Of a DNA stretch of 41,392 nucleotides, positions 8,538 through 16,032 are shown piece after piece. Each line of letters starts with the position of its first letter. The stretch's first letter is position 1. Origin of the DNA: an uncultured Oscillospiraceae bacterium (GTDB taxonomy: Bacteria; Bacillota; Clostridia; Oscillospirales; Acutalibacteraceae); contig CAUFXR010000011.1 in assembly GCA_959596515.1 (NCBI GenBank), forward strand, positions 1-41,392. Reading direction: 5' to 3'. The notes under the pieces were generated by a model that searched no databases, was not told the DNA's origin, and was given only the letters and a program-made list of their open reading frames with translations. A program made the position numbers and the translations under genes.

Positions 8538-8554
8538 GCGTTGTTTTCTTTTGG

Positions 8555-9208
8555 TTAAACCCCCAGCAGTTCCCGGAGTTCCTCTGTCGTGGAGGCGAAC
8601 AGGGTAACGCCCGCTTGCTCCATCTCTTCTTTTAACCCATAGCCGTAGGTCACGCCAATAAAGGGCATCTGATTCTGGAAGGCTCCCTCCGCGTCAAAGC
8701 AGGTGTCGCCGACCATCACCGTTTCTTCCGGCCTGGCCCCGGTATCCTCTAAAATCTGGCGGATCAGCACCTTTTTATCCCCGGTTGGCTGTTCATCCGC
8801 CTTGGTTTCCATACACGCCAAATAGGGGGTAAGCCCAAAATGAGCGACTACCCGATCCGCCATCGGTTTGGATTTCGCCGTGGCGATGCAGACCCGCACC
8901 CCCTGGTCGAAAAGATCGGTGATCAGCTTCATAATTCCGGGATACAGCTCCGACTCGAACACGCCGATCGGCAGGTAGTACTCATTGAAAAGATCAATGG
9001 CCTTGGCGGTATCCTCTTCGTTCATCCCCATCAAGTCATGAAAATTATAATGAAGCGGCGGCCCGATAAATTTCTGCCGAACCTCCGCCGGGGGATAGGC
9101 CACTCCCATTTTATCCGTGGTGTATTTCAAGGCGTTCATTACGCCCCGGTCGGATTTTAACAAGGTTCCGTCAATATCGAAGATCACTGCCTGATAAACC
9201 GGTCTCAT
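8555..9208 (-). CDS. HAD-superfamily phosphatase (phosphoglycolate phosphatase/PpaX-like)
   Basis: A 217-aa soluble hydrolase. Motif I is FDIDGTLL, with nucleophile Asp11 and acid/base Asp13. The helical cap lies at about residues 18-80, motif II is the Thr in CIATAKS, motif III is a Lys before VLIRQIL, and motif IV is VGDTCFDAEGA. Length and cap type match phosphoglycolate phosphatase or pyrophosphatase PpaX; the substrate is not certain. GGAGG lies eight bases before the ATG. It is downstream of the AbrB-like gene on the same strand, separated by a hairpin. Confidence 0.9.
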   Translation of the reverse strand: MRPVYQAVIFDIDGTLLKSDRGVMNALKYTTDKMGVAYPPAEVRQKFIGPPLHYNFHDLMGMNEEDTAKAIDLFNEYYLPIGVFESELYPGIMKLITDLFDQGVRVCIATAKSKPMADRVVAHFGLTPYLACMETKADEQPTGDKKVLIRQILEDTGARPEETVMVGDTCFDAEGAFQNQMPFIGVTYGYGLKEEMEQAGVTLFASTTEELRELLGV

Positions 9209-9267
9209 CGAAACCGCCTCCTGATTTTTTAGTTTCGGCGCCCGCGGCGGCCTTTTTTTATCCTACA

Positions 9268-9330
9268 CGAACCAAGCCCCTTTGTCAATCCGGACAGAAC
9301 CGACGTCCGGCTGGCAAAGGGGTTTGCGCT
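9268..9330. terminator. Hairpin between AbrB-like and HAD genes
   Basis: CCCCTTTG(T/C)CA arms pair across an inner CCGGAC/GTCCGG stem. A T-rich stretch follows on the plus strand only. It may partly stop transcription leaving the AbrB-like gene, or cover the HAD promoter. Confidence 0.5.
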
Positions 9331-9342
9331 TTTTACCGTGTT

Positions 9343-9525
9343 TTATTGCCCTCGGGATAACGGGATGATCACCCCTGTTGGGGGAATCTTTCTGATAATC
9401 ATCCGGTCCTTCTCACACACGATCTCAATCTCGCTGTCTTTCTCGATTCCCAGCCGTGTGCGAAATTCCGCCGGCAGAATGACCCTTCCCAACGGATCTA
9501 CTTTTCTTCTCTTTATTTTTTTCAT
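9343..9525 (-). CDS. AbrB/SpoVT/MazE-type transition-state regulator, short form
   Basis: A 60-aa protein consisting of one swapped-hairpin AbrB DNA-binding domain: basic MKKIKRRK, the core DPLGRVILPAEFRTRLGI, then DSEIEIVCEKDRMIIRK. The C-terminal tail is short and lacks the oligomerisation domain of full AbrB or SpoVT. The open frame continues upstream on the minus strand, but the ATG at 9525 is the best start: GAGG lies upstream and family homology begins there. In Firmicutes such proteins repress stationary-phase or sporulation genes; the target here is unknown. Confidence 0.88.
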   Translation of the reverse strand: MKKIKRRKVDPLGRVILPAEFRTRLGIEKDSEIEIVCEKDRMIIRKIPPTGVIIPLSRGQ

Positions 9526-9890
9526 TTGGAGTACCTCATTATTGTTATTTGCCACAGCGATGACCGGCCGCGGTTCGGCTCCTATTTCCCTAATTTTAAA
9601 CTCCTTTTGTAAACCCGTCATGAACATCACATAAATATTGACGAAAAAAGTAGTATTATGATACCCGCAGATATTGTCGATATAATTACGCAGAAGAATT
9701 ATCCTTTTCAATTTCGTTAGATTCTTCTCTTTTTCACAAAAAGCCTGGCCTGGGCATCTTGTTTTTCTATTTTATCCTGGGTTACCGTCAAATATCTCTC
9801 GCTGCCGGTTGAAAGACGCTAAAGATGCCTAACGATCTATATAGGCGCCTTTGGGAAAATCAACCGCCGCAGTTCCGCCAATCCGCTTTC

Positions 9891-10199
9891 CTATTCCTCG
9901 CTTTGACTCCAGAAGCGGAGGTTCGCCTCTTCCTGGTCCTCTGGGCAAACGGTATAGCTCACCGTAAGCCGACCTCCGGCCGCCTGATACATCTTCCGGG
10001 CCAATTCTTCCCCAAAAGCGCCGCAGACCTCCAGCGCGCCAAAGCCCTCTTCCGCCAGCTTTCTGGCTGCCTCCACCGCCTCCTCAGGCGACCGCACCGT
10101 GAGAATATAACTGTCTACGCCGCCCGCACGAAAGCACGCCCGGTCCCGCTGAGGATTAAAATCGCTTCCCATCAATAAAAACGCGTATTTTTTGCTCAT
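9891..10199 (-). CDS. DUF6506-like small protein
   Basis: A 102-aa cytosolic protein. The N-terminus KKYAFLLMGSDFNPQRD, the central YILTVRSPEEAVEAARKLAEEG, GALEVCGAFGEELARKMY and the C-terminal VSYTVCPEDQEEANLRF fit the small DUF6506 family of Firmicutes as I remember it. No catalytic motif is evident. The function is unknown. AGGAGA lies six bases before the ATG. It is alone on the minus strand in a repeat-rich neighbourhood. Confidence 0.75.
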   Translation of the reverse strand: MSKKYAFLLMGSDFNPQRDRACFRAGGVDSYILTVRSPEEAVEAARKLAEEGFGALEVCGAFGEELARKMYQAAGGRLTVSYTVCPEDQEEANLRFWSQSEE

Positions 10200-10261
10200 C
10201 GTCTTCTCCTAACACAAGATCTTTTCGGCCGTTTTCCCTTCGCCGCTTCCTGTTGTTTCCA

Positions 10262-10615
10262 GCTGTTTTTTGCCGGCACACTGCTTTTTTTGGCCGGCCC
10301 GCTGTTTTCCAGACCGCTCACCGTTTTCCGGTTTGCTCACCGTTTTCCCGGCTTACCCAACGCTTTCCGGCCTGCTCGCCGTTTTTCGCCGGCGCTTTCG
10401 CCGAAATTTCACCGCGTGTTTCTCTGCCGGGTCCAAAGGTGCCGGAAAAAGAGGCTTTCTCAGAGGGAAAATCTTTTCCCCCGGGGCCGAACCTTTCCAG
10501 TTTCGCCGGCCCGCTGTTTTTCGCCGGCGTACTGTTTTCCAGACCGCTCACCGTTTTCCCGGCTTACCCACCGCTTTCCGGGTTTGCTCGCCGTTTTTCG
10601 CCGGCTTTCGGGAAA
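10262..10615. repeat. Complex GC-rich repeat region between DUF6506-like gene and aldolase
   Basis: A segment of about 90 bp (CTGTTTTCCAGACCGCTCACC ... TGCTCGCCGTTTTTCGCCGG, with GGCTTACCCAMCGCTTTCCGG inside) occurs twice, around 10304-10395 and 10530-10605. Smaller copies of GCTCACCGTTTTCC and CTGTTTT(T)CGCCGGC are scattered between. Long frames cross it on the plus strand because it lacks stops, but they have no ribosome binding site and low-complexity Pro/Phe/Arg composition. Confidence 0.75.
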
Positions 10616-10659
10616 GCACTGCCGGCCTTTGCGAAACCGACAGGCCCAGATACAACAAT

Positions 10660-10722
10660 AGCCGCCTCAGGAACCGGACAGGCCGTAATTTTGGCTGCGG
10701 CCTTCCGTCCCTCAAGGCGGCT
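10660..10722. repeat. Nested inverted repeat 3' of the aldolase gene
   Basis: AGCCGCCT/AGGCGGCT outer stem, GGAC/GTCC middle stem and AGGCCG/CGGCCT inner stem, all in register, giving a stable 63-nt hairpin. It starts about 35 bp past the aldolase stop on the minus strand. No T run follows, so it may act as an mRNA 3'-end stabiliser rather than a simple terminator (inference). Confidence 0.6.
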
Positions 10723-10756
10723 AAAAACGTTGATTTCAGCAGTTAGCGGGAAAAAC

Positions 10757-11692
10757 TTAGGCTTTTCCGCCGCAGCCGAGAACAGTCTCGATCTTATGCA
10801 TTACCAGAGACTTAATGGCGGCACGGGCGGGGCTCAGATACTGGCGGGGATCGAAATGGGAGGGATTCTCCACCAGATACTTGCGGATAGCCGCGGTCAT
10901 CGCCAGGCGCAGGTCGGAGTCCACGTTGATTTTGCAGACAGCCATTTTAGCGGCTTCTCTCAGCATGTCCTCAGGGATACCGATGGCGTCGGGCATTTCG
11001 CCGCCGAACTTATTGATCGTCTCCACATATTCCGGAATAACGGAAGAAGCGCCGTGAAGCACGATGGGGAAGCCGGGCAGGCGGTCAGAGACTTCCTTCA
11101 GGATGTCGAACCGGAGCTGAGGCTTCTGGCCGGGTTTGAATTTATAAGCGCCGTGGCTGGTGCCGATAGCGATGGCCAGAGAATCCACGCCGGTACGCTC
11201 TACGAAATCCTGTACCTGAGCCGGATCGGTGTAGGAAGCGTCGGCGGCGCTGACATTGACAGCGTCCTCGATACCGGCCAGACGGCCAAGCTCTGCTTCC
11301 ACGGTTACGTTCCGGGGATGGGCATAGTCAGCGACCTTTTTCGCCAGTGCCACATTCTCCTCATAGGGCAGGTGAGAACCATCGATCATCACAGAGGTGA
11401 AACCGCCGTCGATGCAGTCCTTGCACAGCTCGAAAGAAGAACCGTGGTCCAGATGGAGAGCGATCGGCAGGCCAGTCTCGATTTCCGCGGCTTCCACCAA
11501 CTTGGTCAGATAGGTGTGGTTGGCGTACTTACGGGCGCCGGCGGATACCTGAAGAATCACGGGAGCGTTCAGCTCCTTGCAGGCTTCGGTAATTCCCTGC
11601 ACGATTTCCATATTGTTCACATTGAATGCGCCGATGGCATAGCCTTCCTCGTAAGCTCTTTTGAACATTTCTCTTGTGTTTACCAGAGGCAT
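10757..11692 (-). CDS. fba: Class II fructose-1,6-bisphosphate aldolase
   Basis: Zinc-dependent aldolase of glycolysis and gluconeogenesis, cleaving fructose-1,6-bisphosphate to DHAP and glyceraldehyde-3-P. The 311-aa protein has the catalytic Asp82 and zinc ligand His83 in LHLDHGSS, His180 in GTSHGAYKF and His213 in LHGASSV, plus the phosphate-binding INVDSDLRLA. It starts MPLVNTREMFKRAYEEGYAIGAFN, as in clostridial Fba. The ATG at 11692 has AGGAGTG nine bases upstream; the frame is open further upstream but the added residues are not conserved. It is a single gene. Confidence 0.97.
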   Translation of the reverse strand: MPLVNTREMFKRAYEEGYAIGAFNVNNMEIVQGITEACKELNAPVILQVSAGARKYANHTYLTKLVEAAEIETGLPIALHLDHGSSFELCKDCIDGGFTSVMIDGSHLPYEENVALAKKVADYAHPRNVTVEAELGRLAGIEDAVNVSAADASYTDPAQVQDFVERTGVDSLAIAIGTSHGAYKFKPGQKPQLRFDILKEVSDRLPGFPIVLHGASSVIPEYVETINKFGGEMPDAIGIPEDMLREAAKMAVCKINVDSDLRLAMTAAIRKYLVENPSHFDPRQYLSPARAAIKSLVMHKIETVLGCGGKA

Positions 11693-11797
11693 TTTGAAAT
11701 CACTCCTGTTTAAAATTAACCTCTGCTGGCGTTTCGGGCCTATCCCACGTTCCGCACCGTTTGTCAAAATCCGGAAAAGCAGAGGCTTCCAGAATTT

Positions 11798-11826
11798 ATT
11801 ATACAACATGAAAGAAAAAATATAAA
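11798..11826 (-). promoter_or_regulatory. Promoter of the aldolase gene
   Basis: On the minus strand, TTTATA, 17-bp spacer, TATAAT (the latter at plus coordinates 11798-11803). The -10 is perfect and the -35 weak. The leader is about 100 nt. Confidence 0.5.
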
Positions 11827-11973
11827 GAGATATTGTTAAAAAAACAACATTATTTTCCGGACTTTCCCCTGATAAAATTGACAACTTTTCGTTCCTTTGC
11901 TATCCTTAGTCTGAAAATTGCTGTTTTTGTTTCCTATGGCAGTCCATATTCGCATTGGGGAAGGTTTCATGTT

Positions 11974-13236
11974 ATGGTAAAATCATATCAAGGTTTTCGC
12001 GGATTTTTAGCGCTGGGCGTTTTTGCTGTTCACCTGTCTATTTTAAGGCAAACCGCCCTGGCCAATGTATATGACAATTGGCTGATCGGCTGCGGCGGCT
12101 TCTGCGTTTTATTTTTCTTTTTGCTTTCCGGGTTCGGAATCGGGAGCAGCTTCGCCCACAAGGGGAATTCCGCCTATACCTTTCAAGGACTGAAAAACTA
12201 CTATTGGCGGAGGATCAAGGCTATTTATCCAGCCTCCATCATTATCATGCTCGCATGGATCTTTTGGGATAGGGCCTCGATTTTTTCTGACTTTTCTCAG
12301 GGGCTCAAACAGGCAATCGGTAATCTTCTGCTCATCGAAGATCTCATCCACGTGCCCAGGATTAACCCTGTGAGCTGGTATTTAAGTTTTCTTCTCCTGT
12401 ATTATGCCGTGGCGCCTTTGATCGCTTTTCTGCTCAGTAAAATTAAATGGCGACCGGCTTTTCACCTGATGATCGCCGCCATCTTTATCGGTCAAATCAT
12501 TATGGTCACACGGAATTTAGATAACCCGGCTCACCAGCAGCTGTTTTACACCAATTGGAAATTTCGTTTCTTCGACTTTTTAATGGGCCTGATATTGGGC
12601 TTCGCGCTGCAAAAACCGGTTATTCGGAAAAACAGCCATCGCTACCTTTTCTTTTCCTGCCTTGAAATCGGCTCGCTGATTCTTTGCGCCTTCTTTTTCT
12701 ATTTGAGAATCTATGTGCCGGTGCCCTACCTTCACGGGACCTACTATGCCCCCTTTATTTTCCTGATCTTAATTGTGTTCCATGAGGATGGAGGCATCCT
12801 TTCTAAATTTCTTTCCCGGCCCTCCGTGCAGCTTTTCGGCGGACTGAGCTTGTATTTCTATTTAATCCATTTTAAAGTACTTCTGCATGTTTCAACCAGC
12901 GGTATTCCGAGAATCTCTTATATTATTTTAACCGCCTTTGGCGTTTCCCTGATCTTCAGCCTGCTCTTATACATACTTCTCCATTTCAACAAAACGATCC
13001 GGCAGCTAAAAGCCCTCTCGCTTCAGCCGATCATCGAAAAACTCGCTTTACTGCTATCCGTCATAATTGAAGCCGGCTGCGTAATCACGTGTTACCAAAA
13101 AATCTGCGCCGGACAAGCCGCGTCCGCCGCCGCCCTTTTTGTTGTCGTAACCCTGACTGTGGTTCTGCTCCTGTTTCTCGTTTTCTATCTCTTAAAGTTC
13201 CATTGCGCTTCCCAAAAGGAATCCGACCGGCCTTAA
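11974..13236 (+). CDS. Acyltransferase 3 family integral membrane O-acyltransferase
   Basis: A 420-aa polytopic membrane protein with about ten helices. The first helix FRGFLALGVFAVHLS carries the family's conserved His20, the second contains FLLSGFGIG, and near the C-terminus QLFGGLSLYFYLIHF matches the end of the Acyl_transf_3 domain. Such enzymes move acetyl or other acyl groups to cell-surface glycans or peptidoglycan. The ATG at 11974 is chosen because homology begins there and GGGGAAGG lies upstream; the open frame before it would add a non-conserved N-terminus. The substrate is unknown. A final pair of helices (about residues 350-415) extends past the core domain. Confidence 0.88.
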   Translation: MVKSYQGFRGFLALGVFAVHLSILRQTALANVYDNWLIGCGGFCVLFFFLLSGFGIGSSFAHKGNSAYTFQGLKNYYWRRIKAIYPASIIIMLAWIFWDRASIFSDFSQGLKQAIGNLLLIEDLIHVPRINPVSWYLSFLLLYYAVAPLIAFLLSKIKWRPAFHLMIAAIFIGQIIMVTRNLDNPAHQQLFYTNWKFRFFDFLMGLILGFALQKPVIRKNSHRYLFFSCLEIGSLILCAFFFYLRIYVPVPYLHGTYYAPFIFLILIVFHEDGGILSKFLSRPSVQLFGGLSLYFYLIHFKVLLHVSTSGIPRISYIILTAFGVSLIFSLLLYILLHFNKTIRQLKALSLQPIIEKLALLLSVIIEAGCVITCYQKICAGQAASAAALFVVVTLTVVLLLFLVFYLLKFHCASQKESDRP

Positions 13237-13352
13237 TCGACCGCAGGTTTTAGCCAAGCCCCGGTTTTACCAAACACGGTCTTAACCCAGGCTCCGGCCT
13301 TAGCCAACCGCCGGCCTTAACCAAGCCCCGGCCTTAGCCAACTGCAGGCCTT
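13236..13352. repeat. Degenerate short tandem repeat after the acyltransferase gene
   Basis: About six diverged copies of CCGGCCTTAGCCAAC-like units spaced roughly 17-22 bp, starting right at the stop codon region. Lower identity than the other arrays suggests an older array. Confidence 0.65.
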
Positions 13353-13390
13353 ACAGCCCTTATAACCATAAAATTGCCATATCACAGACA

Positions 13391-13427
13391 AAAAGCGCGG
13401 AATTTTTCAGAATTCCGCGCTTTTCTT
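13391..13427. terminator. Bidirectional terminator between acyltransferase and lexA
   Basis: AAGCGCGGAATT/AATTCCGCGCTT perfect stem with A and T runs on both sides. Confidence 0.88.
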
Positions 13428-13479
13428 TATGATATCAGCGATTCATTGTCTCGACAATGAGATTGCAGTCATTAGAAAT

Positions 13480-14070
13480 TTAATTGTAATTACGAATCAG
13501 GGAGACTACCCGACCCAGAATGACTACCTGATCGGCGATAATCGGTTGAAAATCAGGATTTTCTGGCTGAAGGCGGATATGGCCATTCTCCCGGAAGAAA
13601 CGTTTGACCGTAGCCTCGTCCTCTAAAAGCGCTACCACGATATCGCCGTTTTCCGCTACAGGCGTTTTGTGAGCCACTACATAGTCCCCGTCTAAAATAC
13701 CGGCGTTGATCATACTCTCGCCCATTACCCGCAGGGCAAACAGTTCCCGGCCCCGGCATTGGCTTTCATTAATGGGAAGATAGCCCTCCACATCCTCTAC
13801 CGCCAAAATCGGCAAGCCAGCGGTCACCCGGCCAAGCACTGGAACCTGAATACTGCGTTCTACGCCGGAAATGTGTATTGCTCGGTTCAACCCCGCATCC
13901 CGGGAAATGAAACCGTTCTCTTCCAGAGTTTTTAAATGAGCGTGGACCGTTGAAGTGGATTTCAGCCCGGTAGCCGCGCATATTTCACGCACAGAGGGTG
14001 GAACTCCCTCCTGCGAACGTTCCCGTAGGTAATCCAATATTTTTTGCTGGCTTTTATTCAGCTTTTTCAA
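13480..14070 (-). CDS. lexA: LexA SOS-response repressor
   Basis: A 196-aa repressor and self-cleaving protease. The N-terminal winged helix (1-68) includes VPPSVREICAATGLKSTSTV. The cleavage site is Ala84-Gly85 in VTAGLP, and the catalytic dyad is Ser119 in GESMIN and Lys156 in ATVKRF. It represses DNA-damage genes until RecA filaments trigger autocleavage. The start is a TTG with AGGAGG about ten bases upstream. Its promoter carries a LexA-like box, consistent with autorepression. Confidence 0.97.
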   Translation of the reverse strand: MKKLNKSQQKILDYLRERSQEGVPPSVREICAATGLKSTSTVHAHLKTLEENGFISRDAGLNRAIHISGVERSIQVPVLGRVTAGLPILAVEDVEGYLPINESQCRGRELFALRVMGESMINAGILDGDYVVAHKTPVAENGDIVVALLEDEATVKRFFRENGHIRLQPENPDFQPIIADQVVILGRVVSLIRNYN

Positions 14071-14101
14071 ACAGAAAACGCCTCCTTTCCTGGTTGTTTA
14101 C

Positions 14102-14130
14102 AGTATAACACACTTTTTCTCGAAAATCAA
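14102..14130 (-). promoter_or_regulatory. lexA promoter
   Basis: Minus strand: TTGATT (14125-14130), 17-bp spacer, TATACT (14102-14107), with TG just before the -10 element (TGTTATACT). Confidence 0.75.
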
Positions 14131-14140
14131 ACAAATGTTT
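14129..14140. promoter_or_regulatory. Candidate LexA operator (SOS box)
   Basis: AAAC-AAAT-GTTT is a 4+4+4 palindrome like the Firmicutes consensus GAAC-N4-GTTC, with the outer G/C pair changed to A/T. It overlaps the -35 of lexA by two bases, the expected place for autorepression. Confidence 0.6.
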
Positions 14141-14226
14141 TGAGTTTTTTAAATTTATTCCAATTTTTTAAATTTTATTTACAAGAAATTCACAACTATT
14201 TTGGCCATATGGACTATAATAAGACT

Positions 14227-14338
14227 GTACTCATAAGATGGAGCCGCACCATCATGAGTATATGTTCTACCCTCCTCAATGTACCCCTCAAGCTAAAAGG
14301 AAGAAGCCGAATCCGTTTAGGGTTCGGCTTCTTCTTTT
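14227..14338 (+). ncRNA. Candidate small regulatory RNA with C-rich unpaired centre
   Basis: A TATAAT lies at 14215-14220 (the -35 is weak). The predicted transcript starts with a hairpin (ACTCAT..GATGG / CCATC.ATGAGT, 14231-14261), continues with an unpaired pyrimidine-rich stretch containing CCCTCCTC and ACCCCTC, and ends in a strong terminator. The CCCTCC runs complement ribosome binding sites. The layout of 5' hairpin, conserved C-rich loop and terminator recalls the spore-former sRNA CsfG and other C-rich Gram-positive sRNAs; the resemblance is architectural only. It lies directly upstream of a SpoIIQ-like gene. Confidence 0.5.
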
Positions 14339-14342
14339 GTTT
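14299..14342 (+). terminator. Terminator of the sRNA candidate
   Basis: AAGAAGCCGAA/TTCGGCTTCTT perfect stem followed by a T-rich tail. The 310 bp after it up to the SpoIIQ-like gene hold no gene, only T-rich sequence with a short duplicated TTTCCCTCTGC. Confidence 0.85.
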
Positions 14343-14652
14343 TTTCTGTTTCCCTCTGCGTTTCCCTCTGCCGTCCCATTTTCAAAAAGGAAGACCTTCT
14401 CAAGCGTCATAGTTTTCGATCTCGTCCGTTTTTCACACGTCGACTCCCATTTCAGCCGATGATTTTTGCCGTTTTCTGTTTTCATCGGCTTCCACTGGAC
14501 TCTTTCTATATTTATATTTATGCCGTGTTTTCAGAAAAAATCCGATAATTTTTTTGAAAACATCCGGTTCCTTTTTTAGTTTTTATTTTATTCACCTTCC
14601 GCCGAATATTCCCCAAAAAACCCGGCAAGAATAACCCCAGAGGTGAAATGAA

Positions 14653-15441
14653 ATGAGCAATATGCGTTACGCATCCCCGAAAAAATCCGGAAAGGGAGGA
14701 AAAGGCTTCTTTGTCGCGCTGGGCGTTTGTCTCATCGCCGTAGGGGCCGCCGCGTTCCTTACCTACCAAAATGTCTCTCAGTATTTTTCCCCCGAGCAAT
14801 CGACTTCCTCACAGCAGACGGAATCCGAAGTGGAATCTACTCAGCAGGCCGGGAACACGGTCAGCGGGATCAAGGAGACCGTCAGCAGCCCCTCCTCCAG
14901 CGAGGCGGTGTCTTCCGCAGAGGAATCAGAACCTGAGCAGTCCGAGCCCGAGGTAAGCGATATTTCCCAGGAAGAAGATCCTCAAGAGGATGACGCCGCC
15001 TTGACCGCGGCGCAGACCAGCGATATGGATTCCGTGGTTTATCCGGTAGGCTCCAATGTGATCAAGGAATACAGCGGCGAGGCCCCGGTGTATTCCGTCA
15101 CCTTTGACGACTGGCGCGTTCATCAGGGCACCGACTTTGCCGCGGAAAAAGGCGCGGTGGTAAAGGCCTTCACCGGCGGCCAGGTCAAGGAAATTTATGA
15201 TGATCCCATGCTGGGAAAAACCATCGTGATTTCCCATAACGGCGGTTATGAGGCCTATTACTGCGGCCTGGGAGAAACCACCCTGGTGAATGTGGGGGAT
15301 TCCGTCTATCCGGGACAGGACATCGGCTCCGTTAAGGAAATCCCCAGCGAGATTCTGGATGCCTCACATCTCCATCTGGGCATCAAAAAGGATGGCGTCT
15401 GGGTCAATCCCATGGACGTGCTCGCCAGCGCGGAACAATAA
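14653..15441 (+). CDS. spoIIQ: SpoIIQ-like membrane-anchored M23 (LytM) peptidase
   Basis: A 262-aa protein with a short cytoplasmic basic segment (1-18), a single transmembrane helix (about 19-37), a Ser/Glu-rich low-complexity linker (45-125) and a C-terminal LytM/M23 domain. The zinc ligands His157 and Asp161 (HQGTD) and His239-x-His241 (HLH) are all present, so the domain may be catalytically active, as in clostridial SpoIIQ and unlike the degenerate Bacillus protein. In spore-formers SpoIIQ is made in the forespore and binds SpoIIIAH across the engulfment membranes. GAGGTGA precedes the ATG. No clear forespore sigma promoter was found. A vegetative M23 endopeptidase is the alternative. 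Confidence 0.75.
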   Translation: MSNMRYASPKKSGKGGKGFFVALGVCLIAVGAAAFLTYQNVSQYFSPEQSTSSQQTESEVESTQQAGNTVSGIKETVSSPSSSEAVSSAEESEPEQSEPEVSDISQEEDPQEDDAALTAAQTSDMDSVVYPVGSNVIKEYSGEAPVYSVTFDDWRVHQGTDFAAEKGAVVKAFTGGQVKEIYDDPMLGKTIVISHNGGYEAYYCGLGETTLVNVGDSVYPGQDIGSVKEIPSEILDASHLHLGIKKDGVWVNPMDVLASAEQ

Positions 15442-15496
15442 GCGCGCCCTCGTTTTCGTTTCAGGGGCACAAAACAAAATAAATGTAAAAAAAGTA

Positions 15497-15546
15497 AAGA
15501 AAGAAGAAAAGGCAGCGAAAAACCGCTCGCCTTTTCTTCTTTTTTG
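15497..15546 (+). terminator. Terminator after the SpoIIQ-like gene
   Basis: AAGAAGAAAAGGC/GCCTTTTCTTCTT with an inner AGCG/CGCT and a T run. Confidence 0.8.
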
Positions 15547-15608
15547 CGTTACGGTCTCGATTTCGCCCGGAGGCTCCCGGCAAGCGGCTTTGGAAAAAAG
15601 AAAATAAA

Positions 15609-15640
15609 TACGGGACGCTTCCGAAAAAGTGTCCCGTACC
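15609..15640 (-). terminator. Terminator of the 29-codon minus-strand ORF
   Basis: TACGGGAC/GTCCCGTA stem; on the minus strand it is followed by TTTATTTTC and begins just two bases after the small ORF stop. Confidence 0.7.
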
Positions 15641-15641
15641 G

Positions 15642-15731
15642 TCAGCGCTCGCTTTCCCGCGGGGTCTCCCCTTCGAAAATCAGATCGTCCACATCCCCGC
15701 CGTCGCCGGACCAGACAGGCTGAAACCGCAT
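15642..15731 (-). CDS. Putative 29-aa small protein
   Basis: The protein is MRFQPVWSGDGGDVDDLI followed by FEGETPRESER; it is acidic, contains no membrane segment and matches nothing I recognise. Support comes from its setting: a perfect AAGGAGG lies eight bases before the ATG, and a hairpin terminator begins two bases after the TGA. No good promoter was identified on the minus strand, and a leader peptide or chance ORF remains possible. It sits between the SpoIIQ-like gene and alr, on the opposite strand to both. Confidence 0.5.
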   Translation of the reverse strand: MRFQPVWSGDGGDVDDLIFEGETPRESER

Positions 15732-15966
15732 CGCCAAACCTCCTTGCCATATGGAATTGAATTATTGAAAAAACATCGGAAAGCCCTGGATTCTGTTTCC
15801 TTTTTTACAGTTCGGGGAAAGCCGTTCTTTTTTGGAAAAAAGTCGCTTTTCCCACTCAGAAGCGTTTCTGTCCCCGTTTTCCCCAATAGGGTCTTCTATT
15901 AGCATATGCGGCGACTGGCCTGATCTTTCCTGTTTTTGAAGAACGGTTAAAATTTTGTTGCTTTGG

Positions 15967-15996
15967 TTGACTAGGCCGCCGTAGGGGGGCTATAAT
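15967..15996 (+). promoter_or_regulatory. SigA-type promoter of alr
   Basis: TTGACT (15967-15972), 18-bp spacer, TATAAT (15991-15996). The leader is about 30 nt. Confidence 0.8.
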
Positions 15997-16032
15997 GAAA
16001 GAGCATGTTTGACACAGAACAGAGGAGATATT

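Noticed and set aside
10253..11713. A 486-codon plus-strand frame
   Set aside because: It is the antisense shadow of the aldolase plus a repeat region; composition is low-complexity and no ribosome binding site is present.
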